Origin: Trichomonas vaginalis G3
Taxonomy: Eukaryota; Parabasalia; Trichomonadida; Trichomonadidae
NCBI RefSeq assembly: GCF_026262505.1
Contig: NC_067204.1
Span: 7,659,797 to 7,723,796, forward strand
Direction: 5' to 3'
Length of the DNA stretch: 64,000 nucleotides
The notes beneath the pieces are model-generated. The model had not been told where the DNA came from. It made no database searches and saw nothing but the letters and a program-made list of their open reading frames with translations. Shown one piece after another: positions 53,351 to 61,694 of this stretch. A program made the translations under genes and the position numbers. Numbering within the stretch: position 1 is the first letter of the stretch; the number at the start of each line of letters is the position of its first letter.

Positions 53351-54087
53351 TTAATATTTTCTAAAAAGTCAACTTCAACAGTCATTCGCACTGGTGCCTT
53401 CAGTTCTACAGGCTCTCCTTGAAAGTCAACAAGTCTGAATTGCATGTCTTTCAAATTATGAGGACTAATGCGAACCCATTTACCTAAATGAGTTACTATG
53501 ACAGGAACGTTTGGAATGAACATTGAATTGACTGCATAACAGAAGGATTTATATTCTACTGAACCTTTACTATTAACTCCTGAAATACCTGTGACATTAG
53601 CTATTTTTGACTCAACGTATAAACAATTACCATAACATACGTATGGAACAGATTTCATCTCAATCGTTTTGTCAACACTTTTCAAAGGACATGTCATATG
53701 GTATGCTCCCAGAAGCAATTGAACTCTATGACTCATTCGTGTTATCTTAAACTCCTTCGCATAACTGAACTTCAAAACTCCTGCAATAAGTTTAACATTC
53801 ATTAAGTTTTCTTCGTTCTCCTTGTTTATTGTAGTATTTATGAGCGCATTTAACACTCCAGCTAATGTTTCCATCTTATATTCTACATTATTGTGAAATC
53901 TTATTTCGTGCTTCTTTCCATCTATTTCAAGCTCCATGAAATCTGTTTCATCTGTTATAACGAATGAAGCGATAGTATTGAAGTCAACAACTCTGAAAGC
54001 AAGCGCTTCATTCTGAAGACCTAAGTTTGTTTGTAGCTTTACTGTCCCGTATTCGTTTGGGTCTGTACTTTGCAAATAGAACAACAT
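53311..54087 (-). CDS. Set B penton/minor capsid candidate
   Basis: About 258 residues from the ATG at 54087 (MLFYLQSTDPNEYGTVKLQT). The beta-rich body has FRVVDFNTIASFVITDETDF, and the C-terminus, ISPHNLKDMQFRLVDFQGEP followed by VRMTVEVDFLE, resembles the closing strand pattern (polar turn with D-x-x-G, then a hydrophobic strand) of jelly-roll penton-like proteins in Polintons and adenoviruses. It is divergent from the fibre gene with 17 bp between starts, a sensible pairing because fibres attach to pentons. This is inference from pattern and position. Confidence 0.5.
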   Translation of the reverse strand: MLFYLQSTDPNEYGTVKLQTNLGLQNEALAFRVVDFNTIASFVITDETDFMELEIDGKKHEIRFHNNVEYKMETLAGVLNALINTTINKENEENLMNVKLIAGVLKFSYAKEFKITRMSHRVQLLLGAYHMTCPLKSVDKTIEMKSVPYVCYGNCLYVESKIANVTGISGVNSKGSVEYKSFCYAVNSMFIPNVPVIVTHLGKWVRISPHNLKDMQFRLVDFQGEPVELKAPVRMTVEVDFLENIKCNSLQENSELKI

Positions 54088-54104
54088 TTTATTCTCATTA
54101 AAAT

Positions 54105-57100
54105 ATGAGTATTGCTGCATATGCGTATGAAGCTGACAGAGCTAAACGTTTATATTTTGGTCAATACTCTCTCACACTTACTGACAAATATATTGTTATT
54201 TCTGATGGAAATACCGAGAAATACATAACATGGAAGGACTATGAAAAGTTTGACCCTATTTTAACTCCATGCACTATGCCATTCATTGTAAATGGTGAAG
54301 TTGTCATGAAGAACGACACAACTGTTTATAGGTCTGTATATGAAGCGTTAGAATATATGTTGAATTATAATCCCGAAAGATTTGACCCAAGCACTACGTC
54401 ATGTACAATGCCTTTTATTAAGGATGGTGAAATCGTAAGAGTTCCGAATTCAACGGTTTACACAGCTGTTCAAAACAGTTTACAAAACATTTTAGCGAAT
54501 ATCTTTAATTCAGAAACTACAGAAATAAAATTACCATATATAACAGATGCTAAAGAAATTAAATCAAAAACGACAACATTATTTACGTCACTTAATGATT
54601 TAATGACTTATATCATTAATATTCCTGCACCAACTACAGCATTTGATCCAAACTCGACGGTTTGCAGTGTACCTTTCATAAAGTCGCAAACGGACTCTTT
54701 GAGTCCTGAAGGTCTTTCAGACCGAAGCGACCAGGGCGAAGCCCATGACAGTTCATTAATTGTTTTAAGGGATTCAACAGTTAATGAATCATTAAAGGCG
54801 TCATTAATGAAAATCATTGATTTTAATTCATTCACGAATACATATAATTCATTCATTAATGTTTCATATGCTTCTAAAGAAGGTGAGCCAAAAACTATCG
54901 ATAAAGCGGTGTATGAAATAAAAGCATCAACGACGAAATTGAATTCGTTAACTTTTGACGGTGATAGTTTCGTTAATGACATAACATCGGGGAAAACAAT
55001 TTTAACGAAAGAATATTTAAAATCTCATGTTAGTGAGTTCGTTGAAATTGAAAAAGAAGGTGGAATTAAGTTCGATCCACTGAATTTCATTTTCAGCTTA
55101 GCGAATGCGGGTGTTAGTTTCGCTGAATGGACAACTATACAGAGTGAAATAAATGCAATATGGACGTTTTTGGGGTCAAAAGCGGGAATGGGTGAGCTTG
55201 TAAATGCTGCAAGAACATTAGGTGAAACAGGAAATTTTGTAGATGGTTTTAAAAGACTTGTTTCAAATGTTTTAACAAACACAAAGAAATTATTTAGATA
55301 TACCATACATAACGGACGGATTTTCGAACAGGTAGCAACAAACCCTCCGGTTATGGCTGCGTTGATGATGGTTAGAGATATAAAACCACGTAACGACGGG
55401 AACGAAGAACATGAACAACAGAGCCCAACGGGCTCAGAGCCACATAGTGGCGAGGATACTGGTCGGGTTATTCAAGACATTAAAAACGTGTATCCTGAAG
55501 TTATTGATTTATTTAGAGGAGTTAATGATTCAATTTCAAAACATTCTATAACCCTCGATGAAGAGAATAAATTAACAGATTATATATTCGTCATTATTGC
55601 AGAATTAATGAAGAGAATAAATGAAAAAGGAATTGGTGATATCATTAATGTCAGCGATGTAATGATGAAAAGAAATTTTGACTCATTATTTACAAAACCG
55701 AAAACAGAATATAGTCTTTATGACGTAATTACCGAATTAATGAAAAAGATTAATGATAATAAGAGTTCTGGCGGAAGAGTTGAATTAGAAGTGAATGATG
55801 TTAATGAGAAATTAGCCGAAAAAGCAGATAAAAACCACGTTCATTATATAACTTCAGACGAACAGATTATAACGGACTACCATGGATATTTAACACGAAG
55901 TGATGAAGCGAAGACAAAAAATGTTAATGAAAGAAGATATAAATACATTCGTGCTAAAGGTTATGACATAAGCTGTACTGTACAGTATGACACAGGTAAA
56001 GCACCAGAAGCATTTAGTTATAACGATGAAATTTATGCCTCTACTTTCTCTGTTAATGGTGTATTAGTTGAACCAAGATTTATGTTAAGAGTTAAGGCAA
56101 AAATAACGTTTGAAGATGCTATTAAAAGTAAAGCTGACAAAGTTGAACTTGACGCAACGAACAAAGTTTTGAAATCTCATAAACACAACATCTCCGATAT
56201 AAATGAACTTCAAACTTCTTTAGACAGTAAAGCTGACAAGAACCATACACATAAATCCTTCACTACTGTTAGAGCAGACGACATAATATTGAACTTTGAC
56301 CTTGGTTCAAGTGCACCATTAGAAAATCCAAGTACAAGCGTAAAAGATACTCTTAACAGTTTAGATAACAGTTGCAGGAACATTGAAAGTCATGCCAGAA
56401 ACTTTGAAGCACATGAACTACCAGCAATGTTAGATAAGAAAGCAGACAAGAACCATACACATAAATCCTTCACAACTGTTGCTATAGAAAGTATTGAAGG
56501 AACGGTTGAAGAAACTGGTGGGGAGGGCGGAGCCCCGCCGCACGCGGCTGCATTATATTGTAAACCTCCTAACTTTCCACAAGGTTTAACATCGGATGAC
56601 GACATAACGACGATGAGAAACATTAGATGTAAAGATGTTTATGTCATGAAGGATGAACATAATATTAAATTCACTGCTCAAGATTTATATGACAAGAAAG
56701 CAGACAAGAACCATACACATAAATCCTTCACTACTGTTAGAGCAGACGACATAATATTGAACTTTGACCTTGGTTCAAGTGCACCTTTAGAGAATCCGAG
56801 TACAAGCGTAAAAGATACTCTTAACAATTTAGATAAGAGTTGCAGGAATACCGAAGATCATGCCAGAAACTTTGAAGCATATGAACTACCAGCAATGTTA
56901 GACAAGAAAGCAGATAAAACTTATGTGGATGCAGAACTAACAAAGAAATTTTCGAAACCAGATACAATGACATTTACAACAGAAATTATAAATGGTGAAC
57001 CAGCAACTCCATTTGAATTTGTTAGAGGTCTTCAACCAGATACTTTTGAATTTTTCTTGGATAATTCTATTGAACTAACATTACATTATAAAAGTGGAAC

Positions 57101-57638
57101 AAATGCAACATTTCATCCGGGAGATACATTCCAAATGGTATTTAATGACATAAGTTCTTTAGAATATGTTTATAGAGTTATGAGCATATATGATTTAATA
57201 TATCCTATAGGAGCTGTTTATACGTCTATGAATCCAATAAATCCAAACACTTTATTTGGTGGTAGATGGTATGAAATAGTTGACAGTTTTCCATTCTACA
57301 CTAATACGCAGTCAATGAAGATGGGAGGTTCAAAGAAAATAGGTATTGAAAACCTTCCTTCACATATGCATAGGTTCAGTGGAAGAACATCTGTGGAAGG
57401 AAACCATTCACATTCAATAACAAAAAGAGGTTATACAAATCTTGCAGCGGGTTCGGATAGACAGGGAATGCACAGATATGATATCACAACTGACCCCAAA
57501 GATGTTAGCACAGGTATTTTCTGTGGAACTGCAGGAAATCATACACATGTTGTAGCTGGTATTACAGACCCAGCAGGTAATGGAAAAGATTATATGCCTC
57601 CTTATATAACAATGCACGCTTGGATACGAGTTGGTTAA
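54105..57638 (+). CDS. Set B long fibre protein with phage tail-collar-type C-terminus
   Basis: 1,177 residues in one open frame. The N-terminal half has three repeats of the type STVCSVPFIK..GE (CTMPFIVNGEV, CTMPFIKDGEI, CSVPFIKSQTD), like stalk repeats. The middle is helical. From about 570 on there are coil/shaft units KADKNHTHKSFTTV (several copies, two in near-identical 60-residue blocks). The last 190 residues match a phage tail-fibre collar/receptor domain: PIGAVYTSMNPINPNTLFGG, GRWYEIVDSFPFY, GGSKKIGIENLPSHMHRF, GNHTHVVAG and DYMPPYITMHAWIRVG. The His-rich NHTHK and HSH motifs suggest metal-stabilised trimers as in phage short tail fibres. Three GC-rich mini-hairpins sit in frame (54691-54746, 55421-55455, 56520-56551). 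Confidence 0.85.
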   Translation: MSIAAYAYEADRAKRLYFGQYSLTLTDKYIVISDGNTEKYITWKDYEKFDPILTPCTMPFIVNGEVVMKNDTTVYRSVYEALEYMLNYNPERFDPSTTSCTMPFIKDGEIVRVPNSTVYTAVQNSLQNILANIFNSETTEIKLPYITDAKEIKSKTTTLFTSLNDLMTYIINIPAPTTAFDPNSTVCSVPFIKSQTDSLSPEGLSDRSDQGEAHDSSLIVLRDSTVNESLKASLMKIIDFNSFTNTYNSFINVSYASKEGEPKTIDKAVYEIKASTTKLNSLTFDGDSFVNDITSGKTILTKEYLKSHVSEFVEIEKEGGIKFDPLNFIFSLANAGVSFAEWTTIQSEINAIWTFLGSKAGMGELVNAARTLGETGNFVDGFKRLVSNVLTNTKKLFRYTIHNGRIFEQVATNPPVMAALMMVRDIKPRNDGNEEHEQQSPTGSEPHSGEDTGRVIQDIKNVYPEVIDLFRGVNDSISKHSITLDEENKLTDYIFVIIAELMKRINEKGIGDIINVSDVMMKRNFDSLFTKPKTEYSLYDVITELMKKINDNKSSGGRVELEVNDVNEKLAEKADKNHVHYITSDEQIITDYHGYLTRSDEAKTKNVNERRYKYIRAKGYDISCTVQYDTGKAPEAFSYNDEIYASTFSVNGVLVEPRFMLRVKAKITFEDAIKSKADKVELDATNKVLKSHKHNISDINELQTSLDSKADKNHTHKSFTTVRADDIILNFDLGSSAPLENPSTSVKDTLNSLDNSCRNIESHARNFEAHELPAMLDKKADKNHTHKSFTTVAIESIEGTVEETGGEGGAPPHAAALYCKPPNFPQGLTSDDDITTMRNIRCKDVYVMKDEHNIKFTAQDLYDKKADKNHTHKSFTTVRADDIILNFDLGSSAPLENPSTSVKDTLNNLDKSCRNTEDHARNFEAYELPAMLDKKADKTYVDAELTKKFSKPDTMTFTTEIINGEPATPFEFVRGLQPDTFEFFLDNSIELTLHYKSGTNATFHPGDTFQMVFNDISSLEYVYRVMSIYDLIYPIGAVYTSMNPINPNTLFGGRWYEIVDSFPFYTNTQSMKMGGSKKIGIENLPSHMHRFSGRTSVEGNHSHSITKRGYTNLAAGSDRQGMHRYDITTDPKDVSTGIFCGTAGNHTHVVAGITDPAGNGKDYMPPYITMHAWIRVG
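54691..54746. repeat. GC-rich multi-hairpin inside the fibre gene
   Basis: GGACTCTTTGAGTCC, GGTCTTTCAGACC and GGGCGAAGCCC: three stems in a row, translated as QTDSLSPEGLSDRSDQGEAH within a stalk repeat. Confidence 0.85.
55421..55455. repeat. GC-rich double mini-hairpin inside the fibre gene
   Basis: GAGCCCAACGGGCTC followed by GCCACATAGTGGC, translated in frame as SPTGSEPHSGED. Confidence 0.85.
56520..56551. repeat. GC-rich double mini-hairpin inside the fibre gene
   Basis: GGGCGGAGCCC followed by GCCGCACGCGGC, translated in frame as GGEGGAPPHAAA between two shaft units. Confidence 0.85.
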
Positions 57639-57657
57639 AATCTTTAACTTTACATAA

Positions 57658-58844
57658 ATGAGCTTGAAAGAAGTATTCGAACAACATCCATGGAGGTCAT
57701 TTAAGAAGTTCAATGAAGCTGCAAAGAGTTCGGGATTTACTAACAGAGCTGAAGTGAAAAGGTTCTTTGACAAAAATGTTGTACATCAAACAAAAATAAA
57801 TCCTTACGACTACTTTTTACCAATTTACTCCAACACTCCTGACGCATACCAATTTGACACTCTCATTCAAAGCAGAAAAGGAGGACATAAACCATTCCTC
57901 ATCTTCATAAATGTTAACACTCGTAAAGCATATGCGTATATAATGAGAAATAAAGGAACTCATGAAGTGTTAAGAGTTTTACAAAAGTTTGTAGCAGAAC
58001 ATAGCCCAAGTACTTTAACATCAGACCAAGACGGTGCATACCTCAGCAATGAAATCACAGATTTTCTCATTAAGCATAACATAACTCACTACACTACTGA
58101 AGACCATAACCATAACATACTCGGTATCATTAACCGCTTCATAAGGACTCTCAGAGATTTAAATCAAGAGCGAGACTTTACCGAAGAAACAATGAAACAT
58201 TTTCTCGAAGTATATAATTCCTCAACACATTCTACAACAGGACATACACCAAATTCAATGACACAACAACAAGAAGAAAAGTATATACAAAAGAAACTAA
58301 GTCAAACACAAAATATCAGAAATTCAAACAATTTACCCTCATTCCTGGTACAAAAGTTCGTGTAGTTCTTGACGACAAACCATTGACAAAGAAACGTTTA
58401 AGGTTAAGTCGAAATTATTATATCGTAGACTCTACGCAAGGTAATGGATATCTTATAAAAGCTGCTGACGACTCCATAGCATTTTACCCTCGACATAAAT
58501 TAGTCGAAAGTAGTAATGGCAAACTTGCTGAAACCATTGACGAAGCAAAGCGAGGAGTGGTTATTGAAATACTTGACTATAACACAAACGATGACACTTA
58601 TAAAGTAAGATATGAAGGAGGCGTTGAAGATGTTATACCATCTAAGAACTTGAGAGAATCTAAACCAACTCATCTGGGACCATTAGAGCGGGAGTACTGG
58701 AAAGATAAAAACATGCCAGAAAGAAATAAGAAAATTCTTCTAAACTTTTTCGTTGGATGTAAATCAGACATGAATGAGAACAGTCATGTATTATTAATGG
58801 TACCATTTATTTTTGTCATAAATTTACACCAAAAATATAATTGA
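57658..58844 (+). pseudogene. Set B rve integrase with C-terminal SH3/chromo-like part (about one break)
   Basis: It starts MSLKEVFEQHPWRSFKKFNE in CATAAATG context. The core contains AYQFDTLIQSRKGGHKPFLI and LTSDQDGAYLSNEI, the conserved Asp-bearing segments of retroviral/Polinton integrases, then HNHNILGIINRFIRTLRDLN. The downstream portion contains LRLSRNYYIVDSTQGNGYLI and KRGVVIEILDYNTNDDTYKV, which resembles the small beta-barrel that ends Polinton integrases. It lies 19 bp after the fibre stop. Confidence 0.8.
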
Positions 58845-59379
58845 GGTGAAGAGGTGAGATTTCACCTGTTTTCTCACCTCTTTTTTCACCTCTTGAATTT
58901 TTATAACATTCGGTCATAACTTCATCAATTTCATTTAAATCACGATTTAAAAACTCATTGACTTCATCTTCAACCGTGTCATCTTGTAATAAGAATATTT
59001 TCTTTAGTTTCATGTCAACATCCCGAACAGCACAAAGGATAAAATCATATTCATTTCTTCCGTTAAACATACTTTTTCTTTCTCGTTCATCGTTAAATAA
59101 ATTATTGAAAATATAAACAGCGGTGTAAAAGTTATGTACTGTGTTAAATGTTGAAGCTTCACCTATTTTAGATTTTAGGATTCTTTTAGTAAGTAAATTG
59201 TTATCGTTCTTTCTCTTTTCCTTATCGTTCATGTCGAATCTGTCGAACCACATATCCTGTATTTCATCGAATTTACGAACTATAGAATCCGTCATTTCCC
59301 TGGTTAATGAGGGGTAATCATTATTAATTTTTTCATATAATTTGTCCATATGATTTTCATCGACGTTTCCGGAAAGCAT
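58816..59379 (-). CDS. Set B unknown helical protein (187 aa)
   Basis: MLSGNVDENHMDKLYEKINN and onward, helical and charged, with a TTAATTAAATG start context. The frame ends in RGEKRGEKTGEISPLHLNYI, which is the junction hairpin read as protein, so the repeat supplies the C-terminus and stop. It converges on the integrase. No family is recognised. Confidence 0.6.
   Translation of the reverse strand: MLSGNVDENHMDKLYEKINNDYPSLTREMTDSIVRKFDEIQDMWFDRFDMNDKEKRKNDNNLLTKRILKSKIGEASTFNTVHNFYTAVYIFNNLFNDERERKSMFNGRNEYDFILCAVRDVDMKLKKIFLLQDDTVEDEVNEFLNRDLNEIDEVMTECYKNSRGEKRGEKTGEISPLHLNYIFGVNL
58843..58893. repeat. Junction hairpin between convergent genes
   Basis: AGGTGAAGAGGTGAGATTTC, then ACCTGTTTTCTCACCTCTTT, then TTCACCTC. 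The palindrome overlaps the ends of both the integrase and the 58816-59379 gene, consistent with a bidirectional 3'-end signal. Confidence 0.8.
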
Positions 59380-59403
59380 TTAATTAAAGCAAAAATATAT
59401 TAT

Positions 59404-59452
59404 AGGTGAAGAGGTGAGATGTCACCTCTTTTTTCACCTGTTTTCTCACCCC
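59404..59452. repeat. Junction hairpin, single copy
   Basis: The same palindrome family (AGGTGAAGAGGTGAGATGTC followed by ACCTCTTTTTTCACC) lies between the start of the 59379 gene and the end of the 60424 gene, both on the minus strand. Confidence 0.8.
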
Positions 59453-59458
59453 AGTTTT

Positions 59459-60424
59459 TCACAAGCGTTTTACATGAATTGTACGATGTATATTTGAAAT
59501 CCTAAACAATTTCGTAGCTTCTATTTCTTCTGTCAGTATGTCAAAAGTTTTAACAATGCCGAAAGTTTCTTTATATTTCTTCTTGACGTCAGATAGAAGG
59601 AAATCGTCAGCAGTTGGATAGTTTTTGTTCAGAAATGCTAACATGTCCATTTTATTTTCTGCTGGCTTTTCTGCTTCTTTCTTTAAGTCTGCATAGTCGT
59701 TTCGCATTCTTTCTATCTCTTTGACGGAGTAGTTATATTTCCTAATTGCTGCTTTACATTTAGAACATTGCGGGTTCATTTTTGCGTTATACATTGAAAC
59801 CTTACCTGCTAAAACAACTAAAGCGTCAATGGTTTTCTTTAACTCAAAAGCAGTTGGTCTTATCTGTTCGTTCCATATTTTACCTCTTCTATCTTTATCT
59901 CTTATCTGCCATACACATTCAGCAACTAACGAAACAAAGTTATCGTAGGTCTTAAACTCCCCGGATTTATATATGTCAGAAACATTCTTATATACCATGT
60001 CGCAATCTTTGTCCATAACCTTATGGTTGCAATGAAATCCTAGAAACTCATAGTTTACCTTTCGAATGAACTTCTTTATTTCTACTGAGTCAGTTGGTTT
60101 CACTTCTATTTCATCGAATTCAGGAATAGTTAGTTTTTGATGCTGAATTTCAGGTAGTTTAGGTAAATGGTCAATAATGTCCTGCATTTCATAAAGATAC
60201 TGTTCATTTGTTTCATCTTTCGCACTACAGTCTAAATTACTTGTTAAAAGTTCTTGCTTTATCTTCTGGATTTTTGTTTCGAAAGTATATGAAGAAGGAA
60301 TGAAGCTTTTCATCTCTACTAACATAGATGTTGGATTCATGACTAACGAGTTTGGTGAAGTTGTTGTGGACAGAGTCCCGCCGTTCGCGGCTTGAATTGT
60401 TGTTGTGCCGATTGTTGAAATCAT
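59459..60424 (-). CDS. Set B unknown protein (321 aa) with a CxxC pair
   Basis: It starts MISTIGTTTIQAANGGTLST and is helical and charged through most of its length. A possible metal site lies near residue 215 (NPQCSKCKAAIRKYNYSVKE), followed by a coiled-coil-like stretch (IERMRNDYADLKKEAEKPAE). The N-terminal QAANGGTL comes from a GC-rich hairpin at 60375-60392. No known family is recognised. A DNA-transaction or scaffold role is possible but unsupported. Confidence 0.65.
   Translation of the reverse strand: MISTIGTTTIQAANGGTLSTTTSPNSLVMNPTSMLVEMKSFIPSSYTFETKIQKIKQELLTSNLDCSAKDETNEQYLYEMQDIIDHLPKLPEIQHQKLTIPEFDEIEVKPTDSVEIKKFIRKVNYEFLGFHCNHKVMDKDCDMVYKNVSDIYKSGEFKTYDNFVSLVAECVWQIRDKDRRGKIWNEQIRPTAFELKKTIDALVVLAGKVSMYNAKMNPQCSKCKAAIRKYNYSVKEIERMRNDYADLKKEAEKPAENKMDMLAFLNKNYPTADDFLLSDVKKKYKETFGIVKTFDILTEEIEATKLFRISNIHRTIHVKRL
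60375..60392. repeat. GC-rich mini-hairpin near a start codon
   Basis: GTCCCGCCGTTCGCGGC, centred on the stem GCCG/CGGC, read in frame within the first 20 codons of the 59459-60424 gene. Confidence 0.65.
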
Positions 60425-60505
60425 ATCTTTACATACAAAATAAAAAAATAAATAAAAAAAAACTAACGTTATTTTTCTATCTTAAGGAAATTCATGAAAA
60501 TTCAA

Positions 60506-60885
60506 GACCCTTTTGGGTCTCGCCGCTTAGCGGCTGAGGGTGAGAAATTAGGTGAAAAAAGAGGTGACATCTCACCTAGCCGCTTTGCGGCTCTGACCCT
60601 TTGGGTCTCTTCACCTATAATATATTTTTGGTCATTTACACTCATTTACGAAGAAGTTATGACAAAGCATTTACGAAGAAGTTATGACAAAGCATTTACG
60701 AAGAAGTTATGACAAAGCATTTACGAAGAAGTTATGACAAAGCATTTACGAAGAAGTTATGACAAAGTCACGAGGGTGAAAAAAGAGGTGAGAAAACAGG
60801 TGAAATCTCACCTAGCCGCTTTGCGGCTCTGACCCTTTGGGTCTCTTCACCTAAATTATGGGCTTCGCCCTTGCCGCTAGCGGCT
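60506..60885. repeat. Compound repeat block: junction hairpins, GC mini-hairpins and a 25 bp minisatellite
   Basis: GC double hairpins at 60506-60540 (GACCCTTTTGGGTC, GCCGCTTAGCGGC), 60578-60609 and 60815-60847 (GCCGCTTTGCGGC, GACCCTTTGGGTC), and 60861-60885 (GGGCTTCGCCC, GCCGCTAGCGGC). The GC hairpins at 60578 and 60815 lie inside the loop of the longer GGTGA..TCACC junction palindrome, so one repeat family has inserted into the other. Between the two palindromes lie five copies of TTTACGAAGAAGTTATGACA+AAGCA (60,645-60,770). Confidence 0.9.
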
Positions 60886-60990
60886 TATTTTTGGTCAAAG
60901 CTTCCACGAGAGAAAAGATTCCTCATTCGCTAAGGATTCCAAAAATGAAAAAATCATTGATTTTCGGCTGAGAAAAAACAGCAAAACCTT

Positions 60991-61053
60991 CTTCCACGGG
61001 AACAAAGAAATAAAGAAGAAATAAAGTAAATTTTTTATTTATTCCCGTGGAAG
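60991..61053. repeat. Inverted repeat with 12 bp perfect stem
   Basis: CTTCCACGGGAA at 60991-61002 and its inverse TTCCCGTGGAAG at 61042-61053, with an AT-rich loop. A similar CTTCCACGAG lies upstream at about 60,900. Together with the tRNA-like unit this 300 bp segment looks foreign to the surrounding element. Confidence 0.65.
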
Positions 61054-61119
61054 ATAGAGCACTTTTATGATACTTTTTATTCACGACAAACAAGACAAAT
61101 AAAGAAAATAAGAAAATAC

Positions 61120-61193
61120 GGCGCTGTCGCGGTTCGAACCACAGACCTTGACCCCTCCATAACACCACCTTAGACCATTGTGCTACGTAGCCT
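61120..61193 (-). tRNA. tRNA-like sequence or degraded tRNA
   Basis: On the minus strand the about 73 nt segment has a good A box (TAGCACAATGG), a TCTAAGG D-arm continuation as in tRNA-Leu-type genes, and a perfect B box (GGTTCGAACC) at normal spacing. Acceptor pairing is only partial (GGC..GCC) and I cannot fold a convincing anticodon arm, so it is more likely a relic or a tRNA-derived promoter unit than a working tRNA. Confidence 0.35.
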
Positions 61194-61233
61194 GTCGACA
61201 TAAGATTTTATAAATTGCATATTTGACGTAAAT

Positions 61234-61609
61234 TTATTTCCATCTGGCTTCCCACTGCATAAGATATTCATACGTGTTTGTAAGACATTCATTAAACTTC
61301 TTTTCTATTGCATCTAATCTTGCGTTATTTTTTTCAATAACTTGTCTGTATTCTTCATCATCTCCAGCAGTGTTTGGGTCTTCACGTTTAAAATATTCAT
61401 TGTTAACCAATTTTTTATCTACAAATTTTATTAGTGTTTGATTCACTTCGTTATGATAACGGTCATATTCTTTCAATACGTAAGTGAAGACAAAATGCGT
61501 CGTACCTTCAATCTTAAAGCTTAAAGAACTTTCAACACAGTTTTTGAGGGTCTGTCAGTGCGTCAATGAGATAGTATTCGAAGTCAGTCAATAATCTTTT
61601 TAAAGTCAT
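61234..61609 (-). pseudogene. Set B small unknown gene (broken)
   Basis: It starts MTLKRLLTDFEYYLIDALTD and its later part reads KEYDRYHNEVNQTLIKFVDK and VIEKNNARLDAIEKKFNECL, a coiled-coil-like protein. It appears broken about once. Family unknown. Confidence 0.45.
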
Positions 61610-61694
61610 TTCATACAGGATAAAATTTAATGTTGTGAAGAAATAGTGTTTATCTCAGAAAAAATAAAGTTAGTTTTTATTTTATTTATTTTTT

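Noticed and set aside
60923-61201. 92-codon minus-strand frame over the tRNA-like unit
   Set aside because: It overlaps the A/B-box unit and the hairpin, with Phe/Leu-rich composition from AT bias. A coding role is not supported.
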